From NCBI GenBank assembly GCA_963575745.1, contig CAUYUJ010015695.1, forward strand, positions 248,001-312,000: 64,000 nucleotides of DNA, in the 5' to 3' direction. This document shows, piece after piece, positions 52,028 to 60,300 of the stretch. Both the position numbers and the translations under genes were made by a program. Source of the stretch: Prorocentrum cordatum (lineage: Eukaryota; Sar; Dinophyceae; Prorocentrales; Prorocentraceae). How positions within the stretch are numbered: position 1 is the first letter of the stretch; each line of letters opens with the position of its first letter. The notes under the pieces were generated by a model. It was not told the DNA's origin, made no database searches, and was given only the letters and a program-made list of their open reading frames with translations.

Positions 52028-52311
52028 GTCCCAAGGGCGGACTCCTTCTGCGCTGGAACGCGGTCGTGCTCAGCCACGTGCCTCGCCAGCTCGCCCAGCA
52101 TCTCCTCCGAGTGGTCCCGCGATCGCGCCTCCGCGCCAGCACGCTGCACACCGCTCATGTCGATGCCCAGGTGCGCCGCGAGCGCAGCCCTGTACACCTC
52201 AATGTCCAATCGCTTGCGGTCCGGGCCATCCCAGCGCCGCGAAGACGGCACCCCAGTCTCGCGGTCGCCCCGCAATCGCGCAGCCAATTTTTCCAATTCA
52301 GCGAAACTCAT
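51757..52311 (-). CDS. N-terminal part of ORF2, helicase-associated repeats
   Basis: I place the start of ORF2 at the ATG at 52311 (MSFAELEKLAARLRG) because it overlaps the ORF1 stop as ATGA and opens a conserved-looking domain. The frame carries at least two helicase-associated-like units (ALGTWVHNVSTGHF..LTPERRARFDGL and EEKKLAKWIH). At about 51822 homology passes to the next frame, which continues LDDDNQERFDRLVNRG, completing the same repeat. That junction has no obvious slippery heptamer, so I treat it as an indel. The last 20 codons of this frame are spurious. The region is not covered by unit 2 in this window, so it cannot be compared. Confidence 0.65.
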   Translation of the reverse strand: MSFAELEKLAARLRGDRETGVPSSRRWDGPDRKRLDIEVYRAALAAHLGIDMSGVQRAGAEARSRDHSEEMLGELARHVAEHDRVPAQKESALGTWVHNVSTGHFPLTPERRARFDGLVDRREERRARARAMLDRIEEHVEVLDELPKRGAEDEEEKKLAKWIHMSPLARTSWMMTTRRGSIVW

Positions 52312-53918
52312 CCGGGCCAACGCCGCCGCGTCCACCCCATCGCGCGCGCCCCCGCGAGCGCCCTGCGCCCCTGCGGCACCCTGCTCCACACGGCGCTTCG
52401 GCGCCCCGCCCCGCAGCGCGCCCGCGCACCCGCGCGCGGCGACCGCGACGCCGAGCCCGAACGCCCGTGCGCGACGACGCGACACCACGGCGCGCTCTCG
52501 GCTTCCCCCCACTCCACGTCACCAGAACCCACCGACTCCTCCACCGCGCACACATGACCGCCGTCAAGCCACAGCAGAGCACCAGCGCAGAAACCCGTCG
52601 CGTGCCCCAGCGACCACGCCACGCGCCCTCCCTCCTGCGCTCCGAACGCTTCCACAGATTCCGCAGAGAACACACGCACGCGCAAGAAGCGGGAGCGCAA
52701 GTGCTGGACCACGACCTCAAGATTGCAGCGCTCCACCACCGACCCACAAGCGCCGGAACCCTCGTGGTTCTGGCACGCGCGGCCGAAATGCCGCGCAGCG
52801 TCGCCCCCGACAAGCTCAGCCACTGCGCTCTGCAGACACTTCCCACGCCACTCGACTGGACAACTCCCGCGCGCGCGGCGGTTCCCCCGCCCGCGTCCGC
52901 CGCGCGGCCGCGGGCGAAGCGGGCGCGCGGCACCGAATGCACCCACAGACGTGGGCACGGCGCCGTCCTGCGTCGCCCCGCTGAGCCCCGCCGGACACGC
53001 TCCGAGCGCGATCATGGCGCAGGCAGCGCGCACGGCCATGTCCCCGACGAAGTCCTTGGACTCCCGCGCAGCCCGGCACTTCGCTCCGCAAATCCCGACG
53101 CCCGGCGAGAACCGGCGCGCACAGACGCGGCGGCCGCCGCACGTCCGCGCCGAGAGACCGTAGAGCGCGCAGCAGAACCACCTGGCGGTGACGACCGCGG
53201 CTGCACGATCGGCCAGCTCGGGCGCGTCCGGGAGCTCCCGCGCGAACACATCCCGCTGCCGCCACCAGCGCGCCGCCGCGATCTTCCTCGTCATCACCAC
53301 TCTGCTGTCTTCTTGCGGTGGGCACACGCCGAGAGCGACCAGAACGCAGGCTGCGCGCAGGGCCGCGTCGCCCACGGTCCACGACGCGTCGGGCGCAGGC
53401 GCGGCGGCGGCGGCGCGGGGGGCGCGCGCCGGCGGCTCGTCCGGGTCGACGGCACGGGCCGCGCGCGCGGTCAGGAACTGCTCCAATCGCCCGTTGTTGC
53501 GAGCCGCCCCCCGCGCGCTGCGCCCAGACGAAGCCCGCTCTGGCGACGCATCGCGCAACAAGGGGCGCGGCACGACAGGGAGCAGCACACGGTGTGCAAG
53601 CTGCTCGTTCCGCTCGGCCGCCGCCTCCGTCCGCCGCGCCCACTCCGCCTCCCGCCGCGCACGCCGAACCCGCCGGCACGACGCGCGGCACGCTTTCCAG
53701 AGCGATTTCTGCTCGCGCTCCGCCGCCTCCAACGCGGAATCTTCGACGACCTCCTCGTGGATCACGCCGCGCTCTGCGTGCAAACACGCCTGCACCCGGT
53801 CGTCCCATGGCTGCAGCTCCCGAGCCGGCGCCGAGCCTTCAACACAGCGCGCCGGGCAGAAAAACGCTTGCGAAAAATTCGCGAGCGTTTGCCCTTCCCA
53901 GAACGCAGCTCTGTGCAT
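52308..53918 (-). CDS. ORF1 of the giant element, possible cysteine protease
   Basis: A 536-codon frame from the ATG at 53918, the first one inside unit 1; the frame also runs upstream across the unit junction, which cannot be the natural start. The first 120 residues are charged and helical. A unit of about 110 residues is duplicated: VGDAALRAACVLVALGVCP (about 178) and VGDMAVRAACAMIALGACP (about 288). The C-terminal third has RGKCLQSAVAELVGG (Cys about 359) and LLWLDGGHVCAVEE (His about 453), a Cys-then-His spacing compatible with a papain-fold protease such as OTU or Josephin types; this is a tentative reading. No transmembrane segment is evident. The stop overlaps the ORF2 start (ATGA), suggesting coupled translation. 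Function unknown. Confidence 0.55.
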   Translation of the reverse strand: MHRAAFWEGQTLANFSQAFFCPARCVEGSAPARELQPWDDRVQACLHAERGVIHEEVVEDSALEAAEREQKSLWKACRASCRRVRRARREAEWARRTEAAAERNEQLAHRVLLPVVPRPLLRDASPERASSGRSARGAARNNGRLEQFLTARAARAVDPDEPPARAPRAAAAAPAPDASWTVGDAALRAACVLVALGVCPPQEDSRVVMTRKIAAARWWRQRDVFARELPDAPELADRAAAVVTARWFCCALYGLSARTCGGRRVCARRFSPGVGICGAKCRAARESKDFVGDMAVRAACAMIALGACPAGLSGATQDGAVPTSVGAFGAARPLRPRPRGGRGRGNRRARGSCPVEWRGKCLQSAVAELVGGDAARHFGRACQNHEGSGACGSVVERCNLEVVVQHLRSRFLRVRVFSAESVEAFGAQEGGRVAWSLGHATGFCAGALLWLDGGHVCAVEESVGSGDVEWGEAESAPWCRVVAHGRSGSASRSPRAGARARCGAGRRSAVWSRVPQGRRALAGARAMGWTRRRWPG

Positions 53919-54049
53919 TGTGCACCCCACTCCTTCAACACTAATCTGATCTACCCTGTCCGGTACGGCCCAGGGGGTGCCTCTCGGCCTGGGGTGGAGG
54001 GTTCGGGCCCAGTACGGCGCCCGGGACGAGTACGTGCTGGCCCCTACAA
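53919..54049 (-). other. Leader of unit 1, up to the unit junction
   Basis: The 131 bases between the ORF1 ATG and the junction with unit 2. It is GC-rich with short inverted segments (GGGCC, CCCGGG). I see no TATA box or clear promoter. The 5' edge of the coding strand reads GTTGTAGGGGCCAGC at the junction. Confidence 0.45.
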
Positions 54050-54535
54050 CTTGGTAGCGTCCAAAACCCGGATAGCAAAGAGGCACTTACATAAACGAGC
54101 ATACGCACATAAGCACGCACAAACGAACACACACATACAAACACATATACATACACAAGAACGCACACATACGCCAGCATGCTCCACACACACACCACCC
54201 ATACACACACACGCACACGCAACACATCAACACGCAAACGTCGACACACACGCGCAAACGCGCACGCACAAACACACAGCACATCTCACACACACACAGA
54301 GGGACGCGCACACGCACACCAATCACACATGCACATACACACACGGGGGCACACACAAACACTCACACGCACACACGCACACACACACACACACACACGC
54401 ACGTACAACCCACGCACACAGACGCAAACGCAAGCATCCAGGGAAACCCACGCACTGACGACCACACGATGACGCACGCACCGCAGCCGCCTCAGCGCCC
54501 CCCCCCGCGCTCCCCTGCCGCCCCCACGCGCCCCC

Positions 54536-54676
54536 GCCCTCCCCGCCGGCGCTCCGGAGGGGGGAGGCACCGCCCCATTTTGGGGCCGGCCCTCCCTCCG
54601 CTCCAACCACTCCGCCCTCGCGGAGCGCCGGGGGGGGGAGGGGGGAGGGGGGAGGGGGGGCGCGCGGACGGCGGCA
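54536..54676. repeat. GC-rich foldback 1, unit 2
   Basis: Counterpart of 34631-34770, with the same outer arms and inner palindrome. Confidence 0.75.
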
Positions 54677-55144
54677 CCACACCGCGCGCGCACGCGCACA
54701 CGCACATGCGCAGACGAACACAGACGCAGGATAGCAAACAGGCAGTCACACAAGCAAGCACACGCACATAGGCACGCACACACGGAGACACACAGACTAA
54801 TACACAAGAGTACACACGTACGCCAGCATGTTCCACACACATGCGCACATACACACACACATACACACACACGCACACACACATCCACACGCGAACGTCC
54901 ACACACACGCGCAAACGCGAACACACAAACACACATACATACACAAGAACACACATACGCCAGCATGCTCCACACACACACGCACAAATACACACACACG
55001 CACACAGACACACATCCACACGCAAAGGTCTACACACACGCGCAAACGCGCACACACAAACACACAACATATCACACACACACACACACGGACACGCACA
55101 CGCACGCGGATCACAAGAGCACATACACACACGGGGGGCACGGA

Positions 55145-55285
55145 GCGCCCCCGCCCTCCCCGCCGGCGCTCCAGAGGGGGGAGGCACCGCCCCATTCTGT
55201 GGCCCGCCCTTCCTCCACTCCAACCACTCCGCCCTCGCGGAGCGCCCGAGGGGGACGAGGGGGGAGGAGGGGGCGCGCGGACGGC
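55145..55285. repeat. GC-rich foldback 2, unit 2
   Basis: Counterpart of 35240-35380, with the same weakened inner stem. Confidence 0.7.
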
Positions 55286-55762
55286 GGCACATGCGCAGAC
55301 GAACACAGACGCAGGATAGCAAAGAACCAATCACACACGCAAGCACACGCGCATAAGCACGCACACGCGTACACACACGGACAAACTCAAATCCATACAT
55401 ACACAAGAGCACGCACGTACGCCAGCATGCTCCACACACACGCACACATACACACATACACACACGAGCGCACACACGTCCACACGCAAACGCACACACA
55501 CTCACACACACACACACACGCGCATGTGCACCCAGACACACGCAGGGGCACACACACACACATACGAGACACACGCGCCCCCCCCCCACCCACCCACCCA
55601 CCCACCCCCACACACACACACATACACACACACGCACAAGCGCACACATAGACGCAATGGCGAACACCCACGGATAACCACGCACAGACGACAACGTTGT
55701 GACAGACTCATTCCCCGACTGGTCAGCGCACTCTTCCACCGCGCCCCCAAGCCCCTCCCACG

Positions 55763-55903
55763 CGCCCCCGCCCTCCCCGCCGGCGCTCCGGAGGGGGGAG
55801 GCACCGCCCCATTTTGGGGCCGGCCCTCCCTCCACTCCAGCCACTCCGCCCTCGCGGAGCGCCGGGGAGAGGGGTGGAGGGGGAGAGGGGGGGCAGGAAG
55901 GGG
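55763..55903. repeat. GC-rich foldback 3, unit 2
   Basis: Counterpart of 35850-35990; the downstream G run is one base shorter. Confidence 0.75.
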
Positions 55904-56658
55904 CGGGGGTGCCAGCGCCATGCGCCCACACACACACACACACGCACGCACACGGGCACACACGCACTTTTCCTCAGGGAGCGCGCAGTGTCGCACACGT
56001 ACGCAAGCATGCTCCACACACACGCACACACACACACACACACCCACACGCAAAGGTCGACACCCACGCGCAAACGCGCAAACACAAACACACAACACAT
56101 ATCACACACACACACCGCGGACACACACACACACACAACACACGCAAACACACCTGACACACACAAACACACTGACACACACACACACAGATACACACAC
56201 ACGCTCGAGCACACTCACATCCACACGCGCCCACTCTTACACACACACACACACACGAACAGACACGCGCACAAAAAGAGATACAAACAGAGATGCATAC
56301 AGACACACAGACAAACACACACACACATACCCACGGACACACAGACAGACACACAGACAGACACACAAACAGAGCCACAAACACACAGACACAAAGACAC
56401 CCACACACACACTTACACACACACGCCAGCAGACACACAGGCAAACACAAACACACGCCAGCGCACACACACTCACGCACTGACAAAACATCCTCATGCA
56501 CACAGGCACACAAGAACACACATGCAAGACGGACGCGCCTACAGGGCGCCCGTGCCAACCTCCAGTGGCAGCCCAAGCGCCCGGTGCGCTTGAACGGCAG
56601 AGCTCTGTCAACGGCACACCCAGGGCCGGCGAGCGCCGCTGCACACGAGGCGCAGCTC

Positions 56659-59600
56659 TCAGAGAGCCGCGTCCGACACCGCCACGATCGTTGGCTCGTC
56701 ATCTCCGCCCCCGCGCAGGCGGCGCAACGTCTGTCGCAGCCTCTCCTCAGTCCACCTGCCAATTCCGACGGGCACGCCCTCCCGACGCGCCACGAAAGCT
56801 CCAACGACTTCGCCGATCAAGTCCTGCCGCTGGTTGTGCTCGGCGATGGCCAGGCGCTGCCGCCTCTCATCAGGATCCTCCTGCCGCGCGCGATCCTCCG
56901 CAGCAGCGGCAGCGATATCCCGCGTGCTCGCGCGGCTGCCACGCTCCCCGCGCTCTTCGCCCGACGACAGGGCCGAAGCCGCACTGGGCGCGCCAGCCCC
57001 TCCAGCACCGTCGCCGCCCCCTGTCGGCGCCCTCGCGGCGACGCCATCGCTGGCGGGCACCTTGGCGGATCGCCCCTCCGCGGGCCCCCCCGCGGGCGCG
57101 CCACTCGCGCCAGCCTCAGCCGCGGGCGCCGCGCGCGGGGCCTTGCCTGCATGCCCTCCCCCCGGAGCCGCCTCTGCACGCGCCGCCCCCCCCCGCCCGC
57201 TTCCGCTGGCAGACCCAGCACCTGCTCGCGTGACGACCGCGGCCCGCCCCGCGCCCTCGCCAGTCGCGCCAGCCTCAGCCGCGGGCGCCGCACGCGGGGC
57301 CTTGCCTGCGTTCTTCTCCTTGAACACCTTCAACTTTCCCTCCGGGATGGGCCCGTCCACACGCCCATGCCAACCATCCTTGTGCTGCTGCTTGAAATGC
57401 TGCCCGCACAGATCCCCGCATCCCTGCTTTGGCGCGCTCCGGCATTGCCCGCCAGCTCCGTCCGCCCAGGTACGAGCCATGCACTTCGCGGTGTCAATGT
57501 TTTCTGGCGTAAAGCGACGCCATTCGTCCCCCGCGAGCGACGCCCCCGCGCCTGGCTGGACTCCAGCAGGAGCCGGGTCCGCGGACGGAACGCCAGCGGC
57601 CCTGCCAGCGTCGTCGTCCTCGTCGCCCGTGCTGCCCAGAGCCGGCGGGGACAGCCCGCGCTTCTTGCCCCTGCGCAATGGCTGCTGCGGCTGCCCCGAA
57701 GCGCCGGGGTCCCCGTCGCCAGCGCCAGGATCCCCGCCACCCGCCCGACGCCGCTTGCCCGGTGGCTCGCCCCCCGACGCCTGCTGCCCGGCGGGCGCAC
57801 TCGGCGGCGCAGACGGCGCGGCAGGGGCGCTGGAAGCAGCGCCGCCGCCGCCATCGCCGCTCCCCGCAGACCCCGCCGCGCGCCCGCCTGCATGCCCGAG
57901 AGGCGCAGTCGGCGGAGCCGGCGGCGCCCCAGAGGGTCCCGCACCACCGCTGCCGCTGGCGCCCCCCGGAGACCCCGCCGCCGCGCGCCCGCCGCCTCCG
58001 CCCCGCGGACCCGCCCTGCGCACATACGCAAACACATAGGCGCCAACGTGCACCTGGTGGTCTCTGGCAATCTGCGCCCAAGTCCTGGGCTGAACAGCTT
58101 CGTCGTCGAATTTGGCGTATTCGTTCACACCCACGGCTGCACACGCATAATAATGGCCGCTCTTCGCGCTTTCGCCCTGATGCACAACGACCCCAGAGAA
58201 ATCGTACTCGCACTCGGCATCCACAGGCCGCAGAATCTGAGGAAAGCGCACAGGGCGTCTGTCGTACCACTCGCTCCGATCAGCGCGCGTGACCACCCGC
58301 TCCACGGTCACGAAGAGCACCGGCGGCGATCGCTCCCAGCGATTGCCCGTATACACCCTGATGCCTTGACAGACCCCGGCCGCCTCCCTCTGCGCACGAC
58401 TGAGGTGTGCGTGCGCCGGACATCCTTGACCTGGCCCGCCAATATGCCTCAATTCCAGTCGGATCAAATCCTCCAGATCGCAGGCCCCCCGGTGGTCGGG
58501 GCCGAGCAATTCGGAAGGGACCAGCTTCAAGCGCGAATCAATCACCCCCGTGTCCGAACTTGCCCGGCACACGTCGCATCGCCTCCGCTGCCGCAACGCA
58601 ATGCCGCAAACGTGCTGCTGGAGCGCAGTGCGCGCACCGTGATGCGGTGTCGGTACCTGATATCCAGCCTCGGTGACAGCACGAAGGGCGGCCAGGAAGA
58701 ACTCTGACGCGTCGCATTGCTTCGGTCTCCCTTGCTGATCGAATTCTGTGAATTCTCGCTGACCGAAAAGCCCCGCGCGCGCGGCAGTAGCGAGCGGCGC
58801 GACGGCGTCGACCCCCACGCCCTGGACAGAGAGAGCCGCGGCCTGAGCTCCGAGCGCACACACCGGGCAAGTTTCTGTGTTCAAAGGGCAATTCTGGCCG
58901 TGCTCGTGGAGAAGCCGACGGAAGGGAGCCAGGCGCAGCAGCACCTGCGCGACTGCGCTCACGAAGCAAGTATTGCCGAGGTTTGCGATGCCCACGCCAG
59001 AGCCGTGGCCGCAGTGCCACTGCAGCTCCCTGGTGACATCCTCCTGGGACACGCCGTAGGCTGCCATGCACAGATCCCGGTCCAGCGGGAGCAGCTCTGG
59101 CGGCTCTGCACCATCGCCAACAGTCGCCGCCGTGCGAAACATGTCCCCCCAAAGATCCCTCGGCACTACGGCGCCCCTACCAGCACCGCGGCCGCCACCC
59201 GCGCGCCCGCGCCCCCGCGAAACAGCGCTCCCCGTCGACGATGCCGCCGCCGCATCTCCGGTCCCCGTCGCGTCGCCGCCGCGGCCGCGGCCCCTGCCCC
59301 GCCCCGCAGGCCCAGCGTCCGGCGCAATGTATGCCGGCGGCACCGTCAGAGCCTGGCCCGGGCGCAGCGCGTGCGAGGGCAGAGGCGTATGCACAGACGC
59401 CGCAGGGGCCGCCTCCCAGTCCGAAGGAGCTGATCCGTCGTCGTCGTCGTCGTCGCCCGCCCCCTCACCGACGCCCGCCGAGCTCCCCGCGTCACGAGAC
59501 GGGCCCAGCGGCGACGGCGGCGGCACCGGCGGCGGCGCGGGCGCCGAGCTCGACTCCTGGGCGCCCCGTGCGGCGGGCCCATCCCCCACGTCCCAGCCGT

Positions 59601-60297
59601 AATCCTGCGCCCATTGCTTCGCGATTTCGAAACTCTCCCCCAACTTTTTCTCAAAGCGTTGGACCCCTTCGCGGACGTACTGCGGCGGGCCCCGCTGCAG
59701 GATGTCCCAGGGCGGCAGGTTGTAGACGAGCACGCGGTGGGCCACGCGAACGCGACTGAGCATGACGTACAAGTGCAGCCACCAGACATCGGCGCCCATG
59801 TTCATGGGCTTCTGGAGCACCATGGTGGCCGCATCCATACCCAGGCCCTGCGCAGTCTGCACGGTGCGAACTTTCTCTGGCAGCAACGGGATCTGGCACC
59901 TCGTAACCTTCACCTTCCGAAGCTTTCGCTCGCCATCGTCGTCGTAGTGATGATTCCACTCCCAGGACGCCCTGTGCGGCGCGATCTGCACGACCCCTTG
60001 CCCGAACCAAAAGTCCTTCTTGAGGCCATCAAACTCGACGAGGACACCGCGCGGCAAACGCTTGCATCGATAATAACCGAGCCGGTGGGCGTCGTGAAGC
60101 TTCTTTTCGCGCCAATCCGCGTCCGGCGTCTCGAACTCCTGCGGGTGGACCCTCACGTCCTTGACTACCCCCACGGCGTCCTGCACGATCTGGTGCTTCG
60201 CCGACAACTTCACGTTCAGCCGCACACGCATGCCGATGTACAGCGGGCACATGCCGATGAGGTGACCAGTGTTGTTCACGTTCGGCACCTGCAGCAT
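56659..60297 (-). CDS. Helicase C-terminus fused to USP protease (unit 2)
   Basis: A 1212-codon frame that links the helicase C-terminal motifs (TVQTAQGLGMD, LSRVRVAHRVLVY) through EKKLGESFEIAKQWAQDYGW directly to the USP domain with NLGNTCFVSAVAQVL and SGHYYACA. This copy has CCCCCAACTTTTT where unit 1 has CCCCATCTTTTT, which is one base less, so the fusion is the original state. Upstream the frame is closed by a TAG at 60301-60303 where unit 1 encodes Tyr-Lys. USP catalytic residues and the Cys-rich module are all conserved. It is a fragment of the pseudogene that spans the rest of the unit. Confidence 0.85.
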   Translation of the reverse strand: MLQVPNVNNTGHLIGMCPLYIGMRVRLNVKLSAKHQIVQDAVGVVKDVRVHPQEFETPDADWREKKLHDAHRLGYYRCKRLPRGVLVEFDGLKKDFWFGQGVVQIAPHRASWEWNHHYDDDGERKLRKVKVTRCQIPLLPEKVRTVQTAQGLGMDAATMVLQKPMNMGADVWWLHLYVMLSRVRVAHRVLVYNLPPWDILQRGPPQYVREGVQRFEKKLGESFEIAKQWAQDYGWDVGDGPAARGAQESSSAPAPPPVPPPSPLGPSRDAGSSAGVGEGAGDDDDDDGSAPSDWEAAPAASVHTPLPSHALRPGQALTVPPAYIAPDAGPAGRGRGRGRGGDATGTGDAAAASSTGSAVSRGRGRAGGGRGAGRGAVVPRDLWGDMFRTAATVGDGAEPPELLPLDRDLCMAAYGVSQEDVTRELQWHCGHGSGVGIANLGNTCFVSAVAQVLLRLAPFRRLLHEHGQNCPLNTETCPVCALGAQAAALSVQGVGVDAVAPLATAARAGLFGQREFTEFDQQGRPKQCDASEFFLAALRAVTEAGYQVPTPHHGARTALQQHVCGIALRQRRRCDVCRASSDTGVIDSRLKLVPSELLGPDHRGACDLEDLIRLELRHIGGPGQGCPAHAHLSRAQREAAGVCQGIRVYTGNRWERSPPVLFVTVERVVTRADRSEWYDRRPVRFPQILRPVDAECEYDFSGVVVHQGESAKSGHYYACAAVGVNEYAKFDDEAVQPRTWAQIARDHQVHVGAYVFAYVRRAGPRGGGGGRAAAGSPGGASGSGGAGPSGAPPAPPTAPLGHAGGRAAGSAGSGDGGGGAASSAPAAPSAPPSAPAGQQASGGEPPGKRRRAGGGDPGAGDGDPGASGQPQQPLRRGKKRGLSPPALGSTGDEDDDAGRAAGVPSADPAPAGVQPGAGASLAGDEWRRFTPENIDTAKCMARTWADGAGGQCRSAPKQGCGDLCGQHFKQQHKDGWHGRVDGPIPEGKLKVFKEKNAGKAPRAAPAAEAGATGEGAGRAAVVTRAGAGSASGSGRGGAARAEAAPGGGHAGKAPRAAPAAEAGASGAPAGGPAEGRSAKVPASDGVAARAPTGGGDGAGGAGAPSAASALSSGEERGERGSRASTRDIAAAAAEDRARQEDPDERRQRLAIAEHNQRQDLIGEVVGAFVARREGVPVGIGRWTEERLRQTLRRLRGGGDDEPTIVAVSDAAL

Positions 60298-60300
60298 GGC

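Larger units (their letters stand above)
34144..54049 (-). mobile_element. Giant Helitron-like element, unit 1 (about 19.9 kb)
   Basis: A sharp change to GC-rich DNA at 34144 and exact repetition from 54049/54050 define the unit. Coding order on the minus strand: leader, ORF1, ORF2 (polyprotein with Rep nuclease, PIF1 helicase and USP protease), and a TG/CA-alternating 3' region. Rep plus PIF1 in one protein is the hallmark of Helitrons, which move by rolling-circle replication. The termini are not the textbook 5' TC and 3' CTRR: the coding-strand 3' end reads GGACGCTACCAAG. The host flank is visible only on the left side. Confidence 0.8.
54050..56545 (-). repeat. 3' noncoding region of unit 2
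   Basis: The same layout as 34144-36640. It differs mainly in the lengths of the CA runs, as expected of microsatellite slippage. The open frames are dinucleotide artefacts. Confidence 0.8.

Noticed and set aside
36753-52311. Giant-virus origin for the helicase-USP protein
   Set aside because: PIF1 helicases and USPs do occur in large DNA viruses, but the HUH plus YxxxY Rep motif, the DUF6570-like block and the tandem genomic setting fit a Helitron. No capsid, polymerase or packaging gene is present.
47441-52984. 1847-codon open frame on the plus strand opposite ORF2, with similar long frames at 35901-38801, 39335-41575, 41702-43456, 44099-45427, 56293-58707 and 59614-61332
   Set aside because: They are antisense shadows of a GC-rich gene. 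Composition (Arg, Leu, Pro, Ala runs) follows the codon pattern of the minus strand and no domain motif is seen, while the minus strand shows ordered catalytic motifs.
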